Positions 52,031-60,681 of a DNA stretch of 64,000 nucleotides are shown here, in pieces (within the stretch, counting starts at the first letter, position 1; the number at the start of each line of letters is the position of its first letter). A model generated the notes under the pieces. That model saw only the letters and a list, made by a program, of their open reading frames with translations, searched no databases and was not told the origin of the DNA. The translations under genes and the position numbers were made by a program. Origin of the DNA: Streptomyces malaysiense (GTDB taxonomy: Bacteria; Actinomycetota; Actinomycetes; Streptomycetales; Streptomycetaceae); NCBI RefSeq assembly GCF_000980885.2, contig NZ_LBDA02000055.1, forward strand, positions 1 through 64,000, written 5' to 3'.

Positions 52031-53536
52031 ATGGATCGCGTGGACCTCAAGCCCCCCGCAGCCGCCGTCGGCCGGCTCGCCGACGCCTATGCGGCCGCCC
52101 CCCTGCTCAACTGCCTGCTCCGGGAGGTGGCCGAGCCGCTGTCCGGCGCCCCCGGGAAGCGGCCGGCCCACCGGCTGCCCGGCACCGGACGGCTGCTGCG
52201 CGTGCGCCCCGGCCGCCGCCCCGCCGACCCCGAGGTGTTCGTGGCCGGCGCCTGGCACCGCATCGGCCATCCCGAACTGGTCAAGCTCGTCGCCGAGGAA
52301 CTGCGCCGGCACACCGGGCTGCCCGGCGGCGACCTGCCCGCCGAGATGATCGACAGCCGGGAAGCCGTCGCCGCGCTGCTTGCCGCCCGCGCCCGCACGG
52401 CCCCGCCCGAGGACCCCTATCTGCGCTCCGAGCAGTCCCTGATCACCGGTCACCCCTACCATCCGGCACCCAAGGCGCGCGGTGGCGGCCCGGTCGCTTC
52501 CTGGCTGCCGTACGCCCCCGAGGCGCACGCCCGCTTCCCGCTGGTGCTGCTCGGGGTGCGCGAGGACCAGGTGACCGAGGAGGGCGACACCCGGGCCCTG
52601 GACGCCCTGGGCAGCGCCCCGCCCGGCTACCGGCTGCTGCCCGCCCACCCCTGGCAGCTCGACCTGGTCGCCGACACCCTCGCTCCCGCCTTCGCCGACG
52701 GCCGCCTCGTCCGGCTCGGCACGACCCCCTTCGACGCCTGGCCGACGGCGGCCGTCCGCACGGTGTACGAGCCGCGGGCCGACCTGTTCCTGAAGTTCAG
52801 CCTGGACGTGCGGATCACCAACGACATCCGCCGGCTCTGGCGCCACGACCTGCGCCGGCTGCGCCGTACCGACGCCGCCGCCGGACGCGCCTTCGCCGCG
52901 ATGGGAGCGCCCGCCGCGTGGCTCGCCGACCGCGGCCACCGGGCGCCCTCCTTCGCCTACGAGGAACTGGCCGTGGTGGTCCGCGACGGGCTGCGCGGCC
53001 ATCTGCTCCCGGGCGCCGTGCCGCTGCTCGCCGCGGGGCTGGCCGAGGGCTTCGAGGGCAGCCCGCTCGCCGCGACGCCCGACCCCGCGGCCTGGTGGGA
53101 GGCGTATCTGGGGCAGGTCGTGCCGCCCGCGCTGACCGCCTTCGACGCGCACGGGGTCGTCCTGGAGGCGCATCTCCAGAACACCCTCGTCGCGGTGGAC
53201 GCCTCCGGTCTGCCCGTGCAGGCGCTGTTCCGGGACGCCGAGGGGGTCAAGCTGCTGCCGGACGTCCCGCGCGCCGCGGGCTGGGAGCGGCTGGTGTACT
53301 GCCTGCTCGTCAACCACCTCATGGAGATCGCCGGCGCCCTGGCCGAAGAACATCGCGGGTACGACCCCTGGCCCGCCGTGCGCCGTTCGCTCGCCCGGCA
53401 CGATGTGCCCGAGATCCCCGCCCTGCTCGGCTCGCCCACCCTGCCGGGCAAGACGAACCTGCTGCTGCGGTGGACGGGCGCGGACGGGGCGGACGCGCGG
53501 TACCTGCCGTTGCGCAATCCGCTCGCGGGCCGCTGA
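52031..53536 (+). CDS. IucA/IucC family siderophore synthetase (NIS), second of a divergent pair
   Basis: 501 residues from ATG 52031. Motifs: ITGHPYHPAPKARGG near residue 140, PAHPWQLDLVADTL, LFLKFSLDVRITNDIRRL, VLEAHLQNTLVA and LFRDAEGVKLLPD. An in-frame ATG at 51917 with GGAGG eight bases before it would add 38 residues of low-complexity sequence; the bases just upstream (ATGGTCGGGTACG) are repeated at that ATG, so the start needs checking. It diverges from the other synthetase, suggesting shared iron control, but I see no canonical DmdR iron box. Confidence 0.88.
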   Translation: MDRVDLKPPAAAVGRLADAYAAAPLLNCLLREVAEPLSGAPGKRPAHRLPGTGRLLRVRPGRRPADPEVFVAGAWHRIGHPELVKLVAEELRRHTGLPGGDLPAEMIDSREAVAALLAARARTAPPEDPYLRSEQSLITGHPYHPAPKARGGGPVASWLPYAPEAHARFPLVLLGVREDQVTEEGDTRALDALGSAPPGYRLLPAHPWQLDLVADTLAPAFADGRLVRLGTTPFDAWPTAAVRTVYEPRADLFLKFSLDVRITNDIRRLWRHDLRRLRRTDAAAGRAFAAMGAPAAWLADRGHRAPSFAYEELAVVVRDGLRGHLLPGAVPLLAAGLAEGFEGSPLAATPDPAAWWEAYLGQVVPPALTAFDAHGVVLEAHLQNTLVAVDASGLPVQALFRDAEGVKLLPDVPRAAGWERLVYCLLVNHLMEIAGALAEEHRGYDPWPAVRRSLARHDVPEIPALLGSPTLPGKTNLLLRWTGADGADARYLPLRNPLAGR

Positions 53537-53552
53537 CCCGTCGTGCGCGCGG

Positions 53553-54377
53553 CTACCGGGGCGTGCCGAAGTCCTGCGTCCAGTAGCTGCCGGGCTGAGC
53601 GAGACCGACACCGATCTCCTGGTAGCCGCAGTTCAGGATGTTGGCCCGGTGGCCGGGGCTGGACATCCAGCCCGCCATGACCTCGGCGGCCGTCGAGTAG
53701 CCGTACGCGACGTTCTCGCCGTACGCGCTCCAGGTGTAACCCGCCTGCGTGATGCGGGTGCCCGGGTCGGAGCCGTCGGAGCCGGTGTGCGACATGTTCT
53801 GGTGGGCCGCCATGTCCGCGCTGTGCGCCTGCGCCGCCTCGGTGAGCTTCGCGTCGAGGGTGAGCGGCCGGCAACCGGCCTTCGCGCGCTCGGCGTTGAC
53901 CAGCTGCACGATCTGCGCGGCGACGCCGGAGGCGGCGCCGGTGGACGCCGTGGCCGCCGTCGGGGTGCTCGACGCCGCGGCGGCCGGAGCCGGCGCCGCG
54001 CTCTGCTCGGGCGGGGCGGCCTCGGGCGTGCCGCCCGGCCGCGCGGCGGCCGGCGGGGTCGCGGCCGCCGTGGTGGCGGTGCGCGGGGCGCCGGGGAGCG
54101 CGGGGAGATGCCGGGGATGACGGTGGTGCGCCCGCTGCTTCGGTATCGCCAGGGACAGGCCCGGCCGCTGGAGTGCCGCGGTCTGTCCCGGCGTGGCCGT
54201 GCCGGTGGGCGCGAGTGCGTCCGCCGGCACGGCAGCGGTGACGGCGGTGGCCTGGTCCGTCGCGCCGGACGGCCAGTCCGTGCAGGCCAGGGCGACGGTC
54301 GGCACGCCCACCGTGCCGACCGCGACGGCGCCGATGACCATCCGCCGGAAATGCTGCGTCTTACGGTGCTTGCCCAT
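53553..54377 (-). CDS. Secreted CAP (SCP/PR-1) domain protein
   Basis: 274 residues. An N-terminal signal (RRMVIGAVAVGTVGVPTVALA) is followed by a long Ala/Pro/Thr linker (about residues 30-140), then the CAP domain (VAAQIVQLVNAERAKAGCRPL, AAQAHSADMAAHQNMSHTG, YGENVAYGYSTAAEVMAGWM, SSPGHRANILNCGYQEIGVG), with conserved His and Glu residues. It is extracellular and may bind cell wall or lipids. ATG 54377 has a weak site (GAGG 10 bases away); a longer frame to 54422 has no better one. Confidence 0.88.
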   Translation of the reverse strand: MGKHRKTQHFRRMVIGAVAVGTVGVPTVALACTDWPSGATDQATAVTAAVPADALAPTGTATPGQTAALQRPGLSLAIPKQRAHHRHPRHLPALPGAPRTATTAAATPPAAARPGGTPEAAPPEQSAAPAPAAAASSTPTAATASTGAASGVAAQIVQLVNAERAKAGCRPLTLDAKLTEAAQAHSADMAAHQNMSHTGSDGSDPGTRITQAGYTWSAYGENVAYGYSTAAEVMAGWMSSPGHRANILNCGYQEIGVGLAQPGSYWTQDFGTPR

Positions 54378-54738
54378 GGTGTGAACCTCGCTCGGTGATC
54401 GCCGAGCGCCCAGTCTCGGCACGGGCCGGAGAGGACCGCAACGAGCCTTACTACTATCCGGCCTCGTAGTCGCGCGGGCCCCTTGTCAGACGTCCGTGAA
54501 GGTGCGGACTTCGCGATCGTGACGTTCGCTCCGATCCGGCGCACCGTCAGGAGCGCGTCCGTGCGGACGAGTAGGGAGAGGCGTTCCGCTCGCCGGGGAC
54601 GGCCGCCCTCGGAAGGGTCCACGCGGATATCAAGACGGACAAATCTCATATGTCGGCGGAGTGCGGTCTACTATTCACGACGCCTAGTTGTTGTTTTTAT
54701 GTGAGGGTTATCACGCGGGTGACCGGCTTCCCGGCCCC
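54378..54738. other. Intergenic region with AT-rich block
   Basis: 361 bases without a gene. It contains an unusually AT-rich block (about 54640-54715) in a GC-rich genome, a likely promoter or protein-binding site for the CAP gene on the minus strand. No clear -35/-10 pair and no riboswitch recognised. Confidence 0.4.
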
Positions 54739-55086
54739 TCACCCGCACATCGCGGACGGCGGCTGATCCCACTCGCGAACATGACCGGCCTGTCCCGTGT
54801 CCACACCCGCCGTGCGCGCCGCGTCGTTGGACCTGGCCACCGCGACACCGGTGGCCATGACGGCGGCGCGCACCGAACCCAGGGCCTCGCGCAGCAGTTG
54901 TACGCGGTCGTGCCGGCCGGAGGACGGGGTGACCGCGCCCGCCCGGGTCAGCATCAGTCCGGCTTCAAGCACCGCGACCTGTGCCTCCACCAGCGGATCG
55001 CGGCGTTCGGCGGTGGTCAGGAGGGCGTCCAGCGCCTCCTCGACGAGGGTGGCGGGACTGTCGTTCCGGGGAACGGTCGCTGTCAT
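54739..55086 (-). CDS. Small hypothetical protein at the end of the biosynthetic operon
   Basis: 115 residues, helical, with an acidic N-terminal half (ATLVEEALDALLTTAERRDPLV) and Ala-rich C-terminal helix. No family recognised. It lies 105 bases after the Dabb gene on the same strand, so membership in the operon is likely but not certain. Confidence 0.55.
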   Translation of the reverse strand: MTATVPRNDSPATLVEEALDALLTTAERRDPLVEAQVAVLEAGLMLTRAGAVTPSSGRHDRVQLLREALGSVRAAVMATGVAVARSNDAARTAGVDTGQAGHVREWDQPPSAMCG

Positions 55087-55191
55087 GTCGTGATCCTCGG
55101 GGTAGTGGTCGTACGGGCGCGGGACGGGGTGCACCGGACGCGGGCCGGACCGGTCACGGCTGATCCGGCCCTTCACGGGGGCGGGCGGCTC

Positions 55192-55488
55192 TCAGGCGAC
55201 GGCGAAGTCCGCGACCACCCAGGTGGCGATCTCCTTCCACAGCTCGACGCCGCGGACGTGGTCGGGATGGACCAGGTAGCGGTCGACCGCTCCCCGGTCG
55301 GCGAACGTGCCGATCAGGGCGAAGTCGTAGGCGACGGGCCGCTCGGTCATGTTGCGCCCGAACTCCCAGCCGAGGATCTCCTCGATGTGGTCCGGGTGGC
55401 CCGCGGTGGCCGCCTCGGCGGCCCGTGCGCGGGCGTCGGACCAGTCGACCTCGGGCCGGAAACGAAAGAGGACGGTGTGTCGGATCAT
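55192..55488 (-). CDS. Dabb (stress-responsive alpha/beta-barrel) family protein
   Basis: 98 residues, dimeric ferredoxin-like fold: MIRHTVLFRFRPEVDWSDAR, ILGWEFGRNMTERPVAYDFALIGTF and a C-terminal HPDHVRGVELWKEIATWVV motif. Dabb proteins act as cyclases or isomerases in several biosynthetic pathways. Its start follows the aminotransferase stop by 10 bases. Catalytic role here is inference. Confidence 0.82.
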   Translation of the reverse strand: MIRHTVLFRFRPEVDWSDARARAAEAATAGHPDHIEEILGWEFGRNMTERPVAYDFALIGTFADRGAVDRYLVHPDHVRGVELWKEIATWVVADFAVA

Positions 55489-55498
55489 CGGTTCCTCC

Positions 55499-56470
55499 TC
55501 AGAGAAGGACGGGGGTCGCGTGGACCGGTGTCAGCCAGTCCTGCTCGTCGTGGGGGTCCCGGCCGCGGACGGACCGGTCGTAGGCGTCCATGACCGTGCG
55601 GGTGAGGGGACCCGGGACACCGGAGCCCACCGGGCGGCCGTCCAGGGCGGTGACGGGGACGATCTCGCAGCCGGTGCCGGTCAGGAAGATCTCGTCCGCC
55701 GTGTACAGCTCGGACCGCAGGACCGTGCGCCGCTCGACCTCGATCGCCGCCTCGCGGCGGAGCAGCGAGATCACCGAGTCCCTGGTGATGCCCTCCAGGA
55801 TGTCCGCGTCCTGGGCCGGGGTGACGACCCGTCCGGCGCGGACCACGAAGACGTTGGCCGTGCTGGCCTCGGCGACATGGCCGGCCTGGTTGAGGAAGAT
55901 CGCGTCGTCGTAGCCGGCGGCGGTCGCCTCGTCGGTGGCCAGCGCGTTGTTGGCGTACGCGCCGGTGATCTTCGCGCGGGCGGGGAGCGAGCTGTCCGGG
56001 ATCCGCCGCCAGGAGGAGATCCCGCAGCTGATCCCGCCCTTCGGCAGGTAACTGCCCATGGGCAGGCTGACGATGGTCAGCGCGCAGGACACGCCCCGCA
56101 GCCGGACACCGAACGGCACCCCCGGCTCCAGGGCCGTCTTGTAGGCGAGAGGTCTGAGGTAGGCGTCGCCGGTGTGGCCGTTGCGCCGCAGCAACTCGGC
56201 CGCGATATCGACCAGTTCGGCGGCGCTGTACTCGATCGCGATACGCAGCAGGCGCGCCGATCCGATCATCCTGGTGAAGTGGTCGTGGGCCCGGAAGAGG
56301 TGGGCCTCGCCCGAGTCGCCGGCATAGGAGCGGATGCCCTCGAAGACCCCGGTGCCGTACTGGAGCGCCTGCAGGTCGGGGCCGAGCCGTACGTCGGCCG
56401 CGGCCACGAAGTCGCCGTCGTGGAAGACCCACCGGCCCGCGGCCGGGGCGGCGGTGCGGCCGGCGCTCAT
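55499..56470 (-). CDS. Class IV aminotransferase (branched-chain aminotransferase-like)
   Basis: 323 residues of the fold-type IV PLP family (BCAT/ADCL/D-AAT). Landmarks: VFHDGDFVAAADVRLGPDLQALQYGTGVFEGIRSY, ARAKITGAYANNALATDEA with the PLP Lys, DDAIFLNQAGHVAEASTANVFVV, and GITRDSVISLL, EIFLTGTGCEIVPV at the end. It would transaminate a keto acid to an amino acid, most naturally the product of the BacA-like enzyme in this operon. Its ATG overlaps the ligase stop by ATGA, so the two are co-translated. Confidence 0.9.
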   Translation of the reverse strand: MSAGRTAAPAAGRWVFHDGDFVAAADVRLGPDLQALQYGTGVFEGIRSYAGDSGEAHLFRAHDHFTRMIGSARLLRIAIEYSAAELVDIAAELLRRNGHTGDAYLRPLAYKTALEPGVPFGVRLRGVSCALTIVSLPMGSYLPKGGISCGISSWRRIPDSSLPARAKITGAYANNALATDEATAAGYDDAIFLNQAGHVAEASTANVFVVRAGRVVTPAQDADILEGITRDSVISLLRREAAIEVERRTVLRSELYTADEIFLTGTGCEIVPVTALDGRPVGSGVPGPLTRTVMDAYDRSVRGRDPHDEQDWLTPVHATPVLL

Positions 56471-57888
56471 CGTGCCTCCCGCCGGCGGGCGATGGCCATG
56501 GCCGCCTCGTGCTCGGGGTCCGGCGCCGTGCGCAGGTCCCGGACCCGGGCCGCCTTCCAGCTGACCATGGCTCCCGTGGTGGTGATCGCGCCCGGCTTCC
56601 GGTGCCGGACGGTCACCGGGCAGCCCCAGGCGTCCGCGGCCGCCGCGACGAGCGAGACGCGGGCGTCCCGGGCGGTGGCCGTGTCGGGCATGTCGAGGTC
56701 GACGGTGAGCACGTCCACCTCCGCCTCCCGGCCGATGGTGATGTGGTAGTCGCGGCAGCCCGGCGCCCGGGACAGGACGAGGTCCTCCAGTTCGTAGGCC
56801 GTGACCGTCCGGCCGTTGAGGCCGATCCGGTCGCGCACCCGGCCCAGCGGCGTCAGGACCTGCGCGGGGGAGCCGCCGTCGCCGGCCGGCTCCAGCCGGA
56901 CCAGGTCGCCCGTGCGGTAGCGCACCAGCGGCTTGGCACCCTGGTACAGATGGGTGATGACCAGCTCGCCCGTCCGCGCCTGCCGCGCGTCCGGCGCCAC
57001 GAGTTCCCCGGTACCCGGGTCGACGACCTCGTAGTAGACGTTCAACGGCACGGTCCGCAGCCTGCCGTCGGCGTGCGCGGTGCCGACGATGGACGACTCC
57101 TGCGAGGCGTACATGCAGCTGTACGCCCGAGCGTTCCAGATGCCGCCGAGGTTCTCCAGCAGCTTCGGGGTGACCAGCTCGCCCACGAACATCAGCAGCC
57201 GCAGACCGAAGTCGGACGCCGGGTCGAGGCCCGCCTTCCGCGCCTCCTCGGCCAGCGACATCGCCATGCCGGGCGTGCAGAAGACGGCCGTAACCCGCAG
57301 CTCGCGGAGCATGTGCAGGGCCCGCTCGAATCCCACGACCGGGGAGTGCGGCCACATCTTGACCACCGCGTGGCCGAGGTTGCGGCAGACGTCGCCGAAC
57401 GTGTCGCCCGTCGAGTGCAGTTCGGTGGGACCGAGTACGGCCACGACGTGACGGTCGCCGTGCCGCTCGAAGACGTCCTTGTAGGCCACCGTGAGGGCGG
57501 CGTTGTTGACGATGGAGTCGGTGTTGTCGCGGGGGCACGGGGTGGCGGGTCCGGTGGTGCCGGTGGTCTCGTAGAACACCCAGGACTCGCTCACCGGCCT
57601 GGACAGCATGTCGTAGCGCTGGTCCCGGAGGTCCTGCTTCGTGGTGAAGGGCACGGCGCGGGCGAACTCCGCGGCGTCCAGGCCCTCGATCCGCGCGTCC
57701 GTCAGGTCCGCCAGCCGCCCGGCGTAGAAGGGCGAGCGTTTGCGCACATAGCGCAGGCTTTTCCGGAGGTTCTCCCACTGGTGGGCGGAGAGGCGCTCCG
57801 CGTCCCACCGCCCGCCGTGGAATTCCCTTTGCCGGGCGACCGAGCGGCGGGCGAGGGCGTCGAGCTCGTCGTCGAAGATGGTGAACAC
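56467..57888 (-). CDS. PaaK-like adenylate-forming enzyme (phenylacetate-CoA ligase family)
   Basis: 473 residues. The ATP loop is YETTGTTGPATPCPRDN near residue 110 (TTGTTG for the usual SSGTTG), with TGELVITHLYQGAKPLVRYRTGDLVRL further on and the C-terminal mobile domain VTVRHRKPGAITTTGAMVSWKAARV. It could activate an acid as acyl-AMP for CoA or amide formation. There is no carrier protein beside it, so the acceptor is unknown. AGGAAGG lies 12 bases before GTG 57888. It follows a DUF1330 gene by 59 bases and is coupled to the aminotransferase. Confidence 0.85.
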   Translation of the reverse strand: MFTIFDDELDALARRSVARQREFHGGRWDAERLSAHQWENLRKSLRYVRKRSPFYAGRLADLTDARIEGLDAAEFARAVPFTTKQDLRDQRYDMLSRPVSESWVFYETTGTTGPATPCPRDNTDSIVNNAALTVAYKDVFERHGDRHVVAVLGPTELHSTGDTFGDVCRNLGHAVVKMWPHSPVVGFERALHMLRELRVTAVFCTPGMAMSLAEEARKAGLDPASDFGLRLLMFVGELVTPKLLENLGGIWNARAYSCMYASQESSIVGTAHADGRLRTVPLNVYYEVVDPGTGELVAPDARQARTGELVITHLYQGAKPLVRYRTGDLVRLEPAGDGGSPAQVLTPLGRVRDRIGLNGRTVTAYELEDLVLSRAPGCRDYHITIGREAEVDVLTVDLDMPDTATARDARVSLVAAAADAWGCPVTVRHRKPGAITTTGAMVSWKAARVRDLRTAPDPEHEAAMAIARRREAR

Positions 57889-57947
57889 GTGAGGTGAGAC
57901 CTTCCTGAATCCCTGCGTGGACAAGCCGGATCGACAGACGTCCGTCG

Positions 57948-58241
57948 TCAGTCGCCGTTTTCGAGGAGGACCAGCTCGGTCCGCACGCTGCCGGTCCGGA
58001 GCGCGGCGATGTCCCGGTACTCGGGGGACCCGAGCCATGCGCGCACGGCGGCACCGTCCGGGAACTCCATGAGGGTGAGGTGGACCGGGAGCCAGCCGCC
58101 CTCCAGGACGTCCACCTTCCCTCCTCTGACCAGGAAGCGCCCGCCGTACCGCGCCATCGTGGCGCCCACCCGGCGGCGGTACTCGGCGAGTTCGTCGCTG
58201 GTCTCCAGCGTGGTGACGTTCCCTATGACGTACGCGGGCAT
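57948..58241 (-). CDS. DUF1330 family protein
   Basis: 97 residues, ferredoxin-like fold: MPAYVIGNVTTLETSDELAEYRRRVGATMARYGGRFLVRGGKVDVLEGGW, then LTLMEFPDGAAVRAWLGSPEYRDIAALR. DUF1330 proteins are small dimers often found beside oxidoreductases or in biosynthetic clusters. GGAGGACAG precedes ATG 58241. With the Dabb protein it is the second ferredoxin-fold protein of the operon; both could shape or isomerise a ring intermediate. Function inferred only. Confidence 0.85.
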   Translation of the reverse strand: MPAYVIGNVTTLETSDELAEYRRRVGATMARYGGRFLVRGGKVDVLEGGWLPVHLTLMEFPDGAAVRAWLGSPEYRDIAALRTGSVRTELVLLENGD

Positions 58242-58270
58242 GGTCTGTCCTCCGCTTCCTTCCTGGTTGC

Positions 58271-59092
58271 CTACGGGATCGACGCGCCGGCCGTGATCGT
58301 GACCGCGGTGCCGCCCAGCAGCACGTGGTCGTCCATGACGGTGACGTGGACCGTTCCGCCGCGCCGGGACATCTGGTAGCCCCACAGCTCGGCGCGCCCC
58401 AGCCGGTCGGCCCAGTACGGGCCGAGACAGCAGTGGGCGGAGCCGGTGACCGGGTCCTCGTCGACGCCGTACGCCGGCGCGAAGAACCGGGAGACGAAGT
58501 CGAACTCGGAGTGGGAGCCGCCCGGCGCGGTGACCATCACCCCGCGGGTCGGGACGCCGGCGAGGGCGGCGAAGTCGGGCTTGAGGTCGGCCACCACCTC
58601 CGCGTCGGCCACCTCGACCAGGTAGTCGAACCTGTTGCGGCCCGTCCACACCGGGTCCACGCCCAGCGCCTCGCACAGCCCGGCCGGCGGCTCGGTCCGC
58701 GCCGCGCGTTCCGCCGGGAACCGCATGACGATCTCGCGCTGTTCGCGGCTGACGGTGAGCAGGCCGCTGCGGGTGTGGAAGTCGATCTCCCGCTCCCGGA
58801 AGCCGCGCTGCCACAGGACGTGGGCGCTGGCGAGGGTCGCGTGACCGCAGAGGTCGACCTCCTTGGCCGGGGTGAACCAGCGCAGTTCGTAGCCCTCTTC
58901 GCGGGCGGTCACGAACGCCGTCTCGGAGAGGTTCATCTCCCGGGCGAGAGCCTGCATCCAGCCCTCGTCCCTGGGCTCCTCCAGCAGGCACACGGCGGCC
59001 GGGTTGCCGGTGAACGGGCGCTTGGCGAAGGCGTCGACGACGAAGACCTTGGTGGCCCGCAGCGTGGACGGCCGCGTCTCAGACAGCAACAC
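58271..59092 (-). CDS. PhzF family isomerase
   Basis: 273 residues, diaminopimelate-epimerase-like fold. The PhzF general acid is Glu57 in MNLSETAF, His84 is in LCGHATLASAHV, and YGVDEDPVTGSAHCC gives the second half-site loop. PhzF isomerises trans-2,3-dihydro-3-hydroxyanthranilate by proton shift; homologues shift double bases in other cyclohexadienes. It overlaps the cyclodeaminase-like gene by 14 bases. The start is GTG 59092 with no ribosome binding site, as expected for coupled translation. Confidence 0.9.
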   Translation of the reverse strand: MLLSETRPSTLRATKVFVVDAFAKRPFTGNPAAVCLLEEPRDEGWMQALAREMNLSETAFVTAREEGYELRWFTPAKEVDLCGHATLASAHVLWQRGFREREIDFHTRSGLLTVSREQREIVMRFPAERAARTEPPAGLCEALGVDPVWTGRNRFDYLVEVADAEVVADLKPDFAALAGVPTRGVMVTAPGGSHSEFDFVSRFFAPAYGVDEDPVTGSAHCCLGPYWADRLGRAELWGYQMSRRGGTVHVTVMDDHVLLGGTAVTITAGASIP

Positions 59093-60044
59093 CGAGGCCG
59101 CCCTTCCGCGCCCGAGCCGCGATCGTGAACCCGGAGGCGACGTCCTCGACGGCCAGGCCCAGGGACTTGAACAAGGTGATCTCCTTTCGCTCGGTGCGCC
59201 CTTCGGCGGTGCCGAGGAGCACTTCTCCGATCTCGCCCCTGATGTCCTTCTCGGTCATCAGGCCCTCGTCGATCGGGTCGCGGATGTCACTGGACTCGTT
59301 GAGGGCCGACTCCCGGCTGTCCACGTAGACCGCGCAGCCGGCGACGGCGGCGGGGGCCAGTTCCCGCGCGCCGCGCACGGACGCGCCGACCGCGTTCACA
59401 TGGGCGCCGGGGCTCAGCAGGCCCGCCGGGATCAGCGGGACGCGCGAGGCGGTCGTGGTGCACACCAGGTCCGCGCCGCGTACGGCCTCCTCGGGGGTGG
59501 CGCTGACCTCGACGTCCACGCTCTGGGCGGCGGCCCAGTCCCGGAATTCCCGGGCCCGCTCGGCGGTCCGGGACCAGACCCGGACCCGGTGGACGTCCCG
59601 CACCAGCCGGAGGGCCTCCAGATGGGTGCGGGCCTGGGTGCCCGAGCCGAGGATCGCCAGATCGCCCGCGTCCGCACGGGCCAGTTCCCGGGTGGCGACG
59701 GCGGAGACCGCGGCGGTGCGGATCGCGGTGACCGCGCCGCCGTCGAGGACGGCCGAGAGTTCGCCGGTCTCCGGGTCGAAAACGGTGACCATGCCGATAT
59801 GCGTGCTCAGCCCGCGGGCCTCGTTCCCGGGATTGTGCATGATGGCCTTGAATCCGTATCCGAGACCCTCCGCATGGCACGGCATCATCGCGAACACGCC
59901 TTCTTCGGAGGGCGGTGCGAGGATCGACCGGAGCGGTTGCGTCACCTTTCCCGAGGAAAAAGAGCGCAGTGCCTCCGCCATGACCGAGACGGCCTCGGCC
60001 ATCGGGTAGGAGGCACGGACCGCCTCTCCGTCAAGTATGAGCAT
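59079..60044 (-). CDS. Ornithine cyclodeaminase/mu-crystallin family oxidoreductase
   Basis: 321 residues. The NAD(P)-binding Rossmann motif LAILGSGTQARTHLEAL is near residue 130; the substrate half has FAMMPCHAEGLGYGFKAIM (catalytic Lys) and FDPETGELSAVLDGGAVTAIRTAAVSAVA. Family members reduce ketimines or oxidise amino acids (SbnB, ornithine cyclodeaminase). It overlaps the BacA-like gene by 14 bases and PhzF by 14 bases, a tight operon. In this context it might act on an amine or imine made from the aminotransferase product. Confidence 0.88.
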   Translation of the reverse strand: MLILDGEAVRASYPMAEAVSVMAEALRSFSSGKVTQPLRSILAPPSEEGVFAMMPCHAEGLGYGFKAIMHNPGNEARGLSTHIGMVTVFDPETGELSAVLDGGAVTAIRTAAVSAVATRELARADAGDLAILGSGTQARTHLEALRLVRDVHRVRVWSRTAERAREFRDWAAAQSVDVEVSATPEEAVRGADLVCTTTASRVPLIPAGLLSPGAHVNAVGASVRGARELAPAAVAGCAVYVDSRESALNESSDIRDPIDEGLMTEKDIRGEIGEVLLGTAEGRTERKEITLFKSLGLAVEDVASGFTIAARARKGGLGVAV

Positions 60045-60681
60045 GGGTGATCCTTCCAGCTTCCGCGGTGTCGTCGGGGACGACGAATATCTCGCCGTTC
60101 AGCGTGAATACGGACCAGAGCATCCTGATGAACCGCTTCCGGGAAATGAATTCGAGGCCGTGCGCCTCGGCCGCCGGTACGGTCGTGAGCGCCAGGTCCG
60201 TGACACCGTCCCGGACCGCCTGGGCGGCCGTGCTCGTCGACGTGACCTGAAGGATCTCCCGGTCGGTGAAGCGGCTCGGCAGGAGCTCGTCCACCAGCGG
60301 GCGGGGCGCCGGATGGGTCGCGACCACCGGCCGGTCCGAGACCGGCCCTCCGGGCAGCCCGGCGATGCCGTAGTTGGGGGTGTCCATCACGAACACGCCG
60401 GCGAGGGACAGCCGGGTGTCCATGTAGAACTCGCTGATGCCGCTGTAGGCGTTGGCCACCACGAGGTAGTCCACGTCCTGCTTGAGCACCGCCTCGGCGG
60501 CGTCCTCGTACGTCCGGTGCAGTTCTATGTTCCGGATGCTCGGGACATCGCCTTCGAGGCTCTGCCAGACGATTCCCGCGGCGACTTCGCTACTGGTACC
60601 GGACGGGCCCAGTGTGGCTACTCCTGGATTGCCGCCATGGGCGGCGAAGGACGGTGTCAGCCAATTTACCATCTGCCTCAT
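60031..60681 (-). CDS. BacA-like prephenate decarboxylase
   Basis: 216 residues. It resembles BacA of bacilysin synthesis, a relative of prephenate dehydratase that decarboxylates prephenate without aromatisation. Matches to BacA from memory: ATLGPSGTSSEVAAG (24-32 core), NAYSGISEFYMDTRLSLAG, VMDTPNYGIAGLPGG, THPAPRPLVDEL, STSTAAQAVRDGVTDLALT and SRKRFIRMLWSVFTL. It is the first gene of the operon; GGAGG lies 10 bases before ATG 60681. A true prephenate dehydratase is less likely because the dehydratase TRF motif and the ACT domain are absent. Search required to settle. Confidence 0.8.
   Translation of the reverse strand: MRQMVNWLTPSFAAHGGNPGVATLGPSGTSSEVAAGIVWQSLEGDVPSIRNIELHRTYEDAAEAVLKQDVDYLVVANAYSGISEFYMDTRLSLAGVFVMDTPNYGIAGLPGGPVSDRPVVATHPAPRPLVDELLPSRFTDREILQVTSTSTAAQAVRDGVTDLALTTVPAAEAHGLEFISRKRFIRMLWSVFTLNGEIFVVPDDTAEAGRITHAHT

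Noticed and set aside
54378..54738. c-di-AMP riboswitch upstream of the CAP-domain protein
   Set aside because: I could not match the conserved aptamer core; only an AT-rich block is clear.
60031..60681. True prephenate dehydratase or ATP phosphoribosyltransferase
   Set aside because: No ACT domain and no dehydratase TRF motif; the ordered matches fit BacA better. Still to be verified by search.
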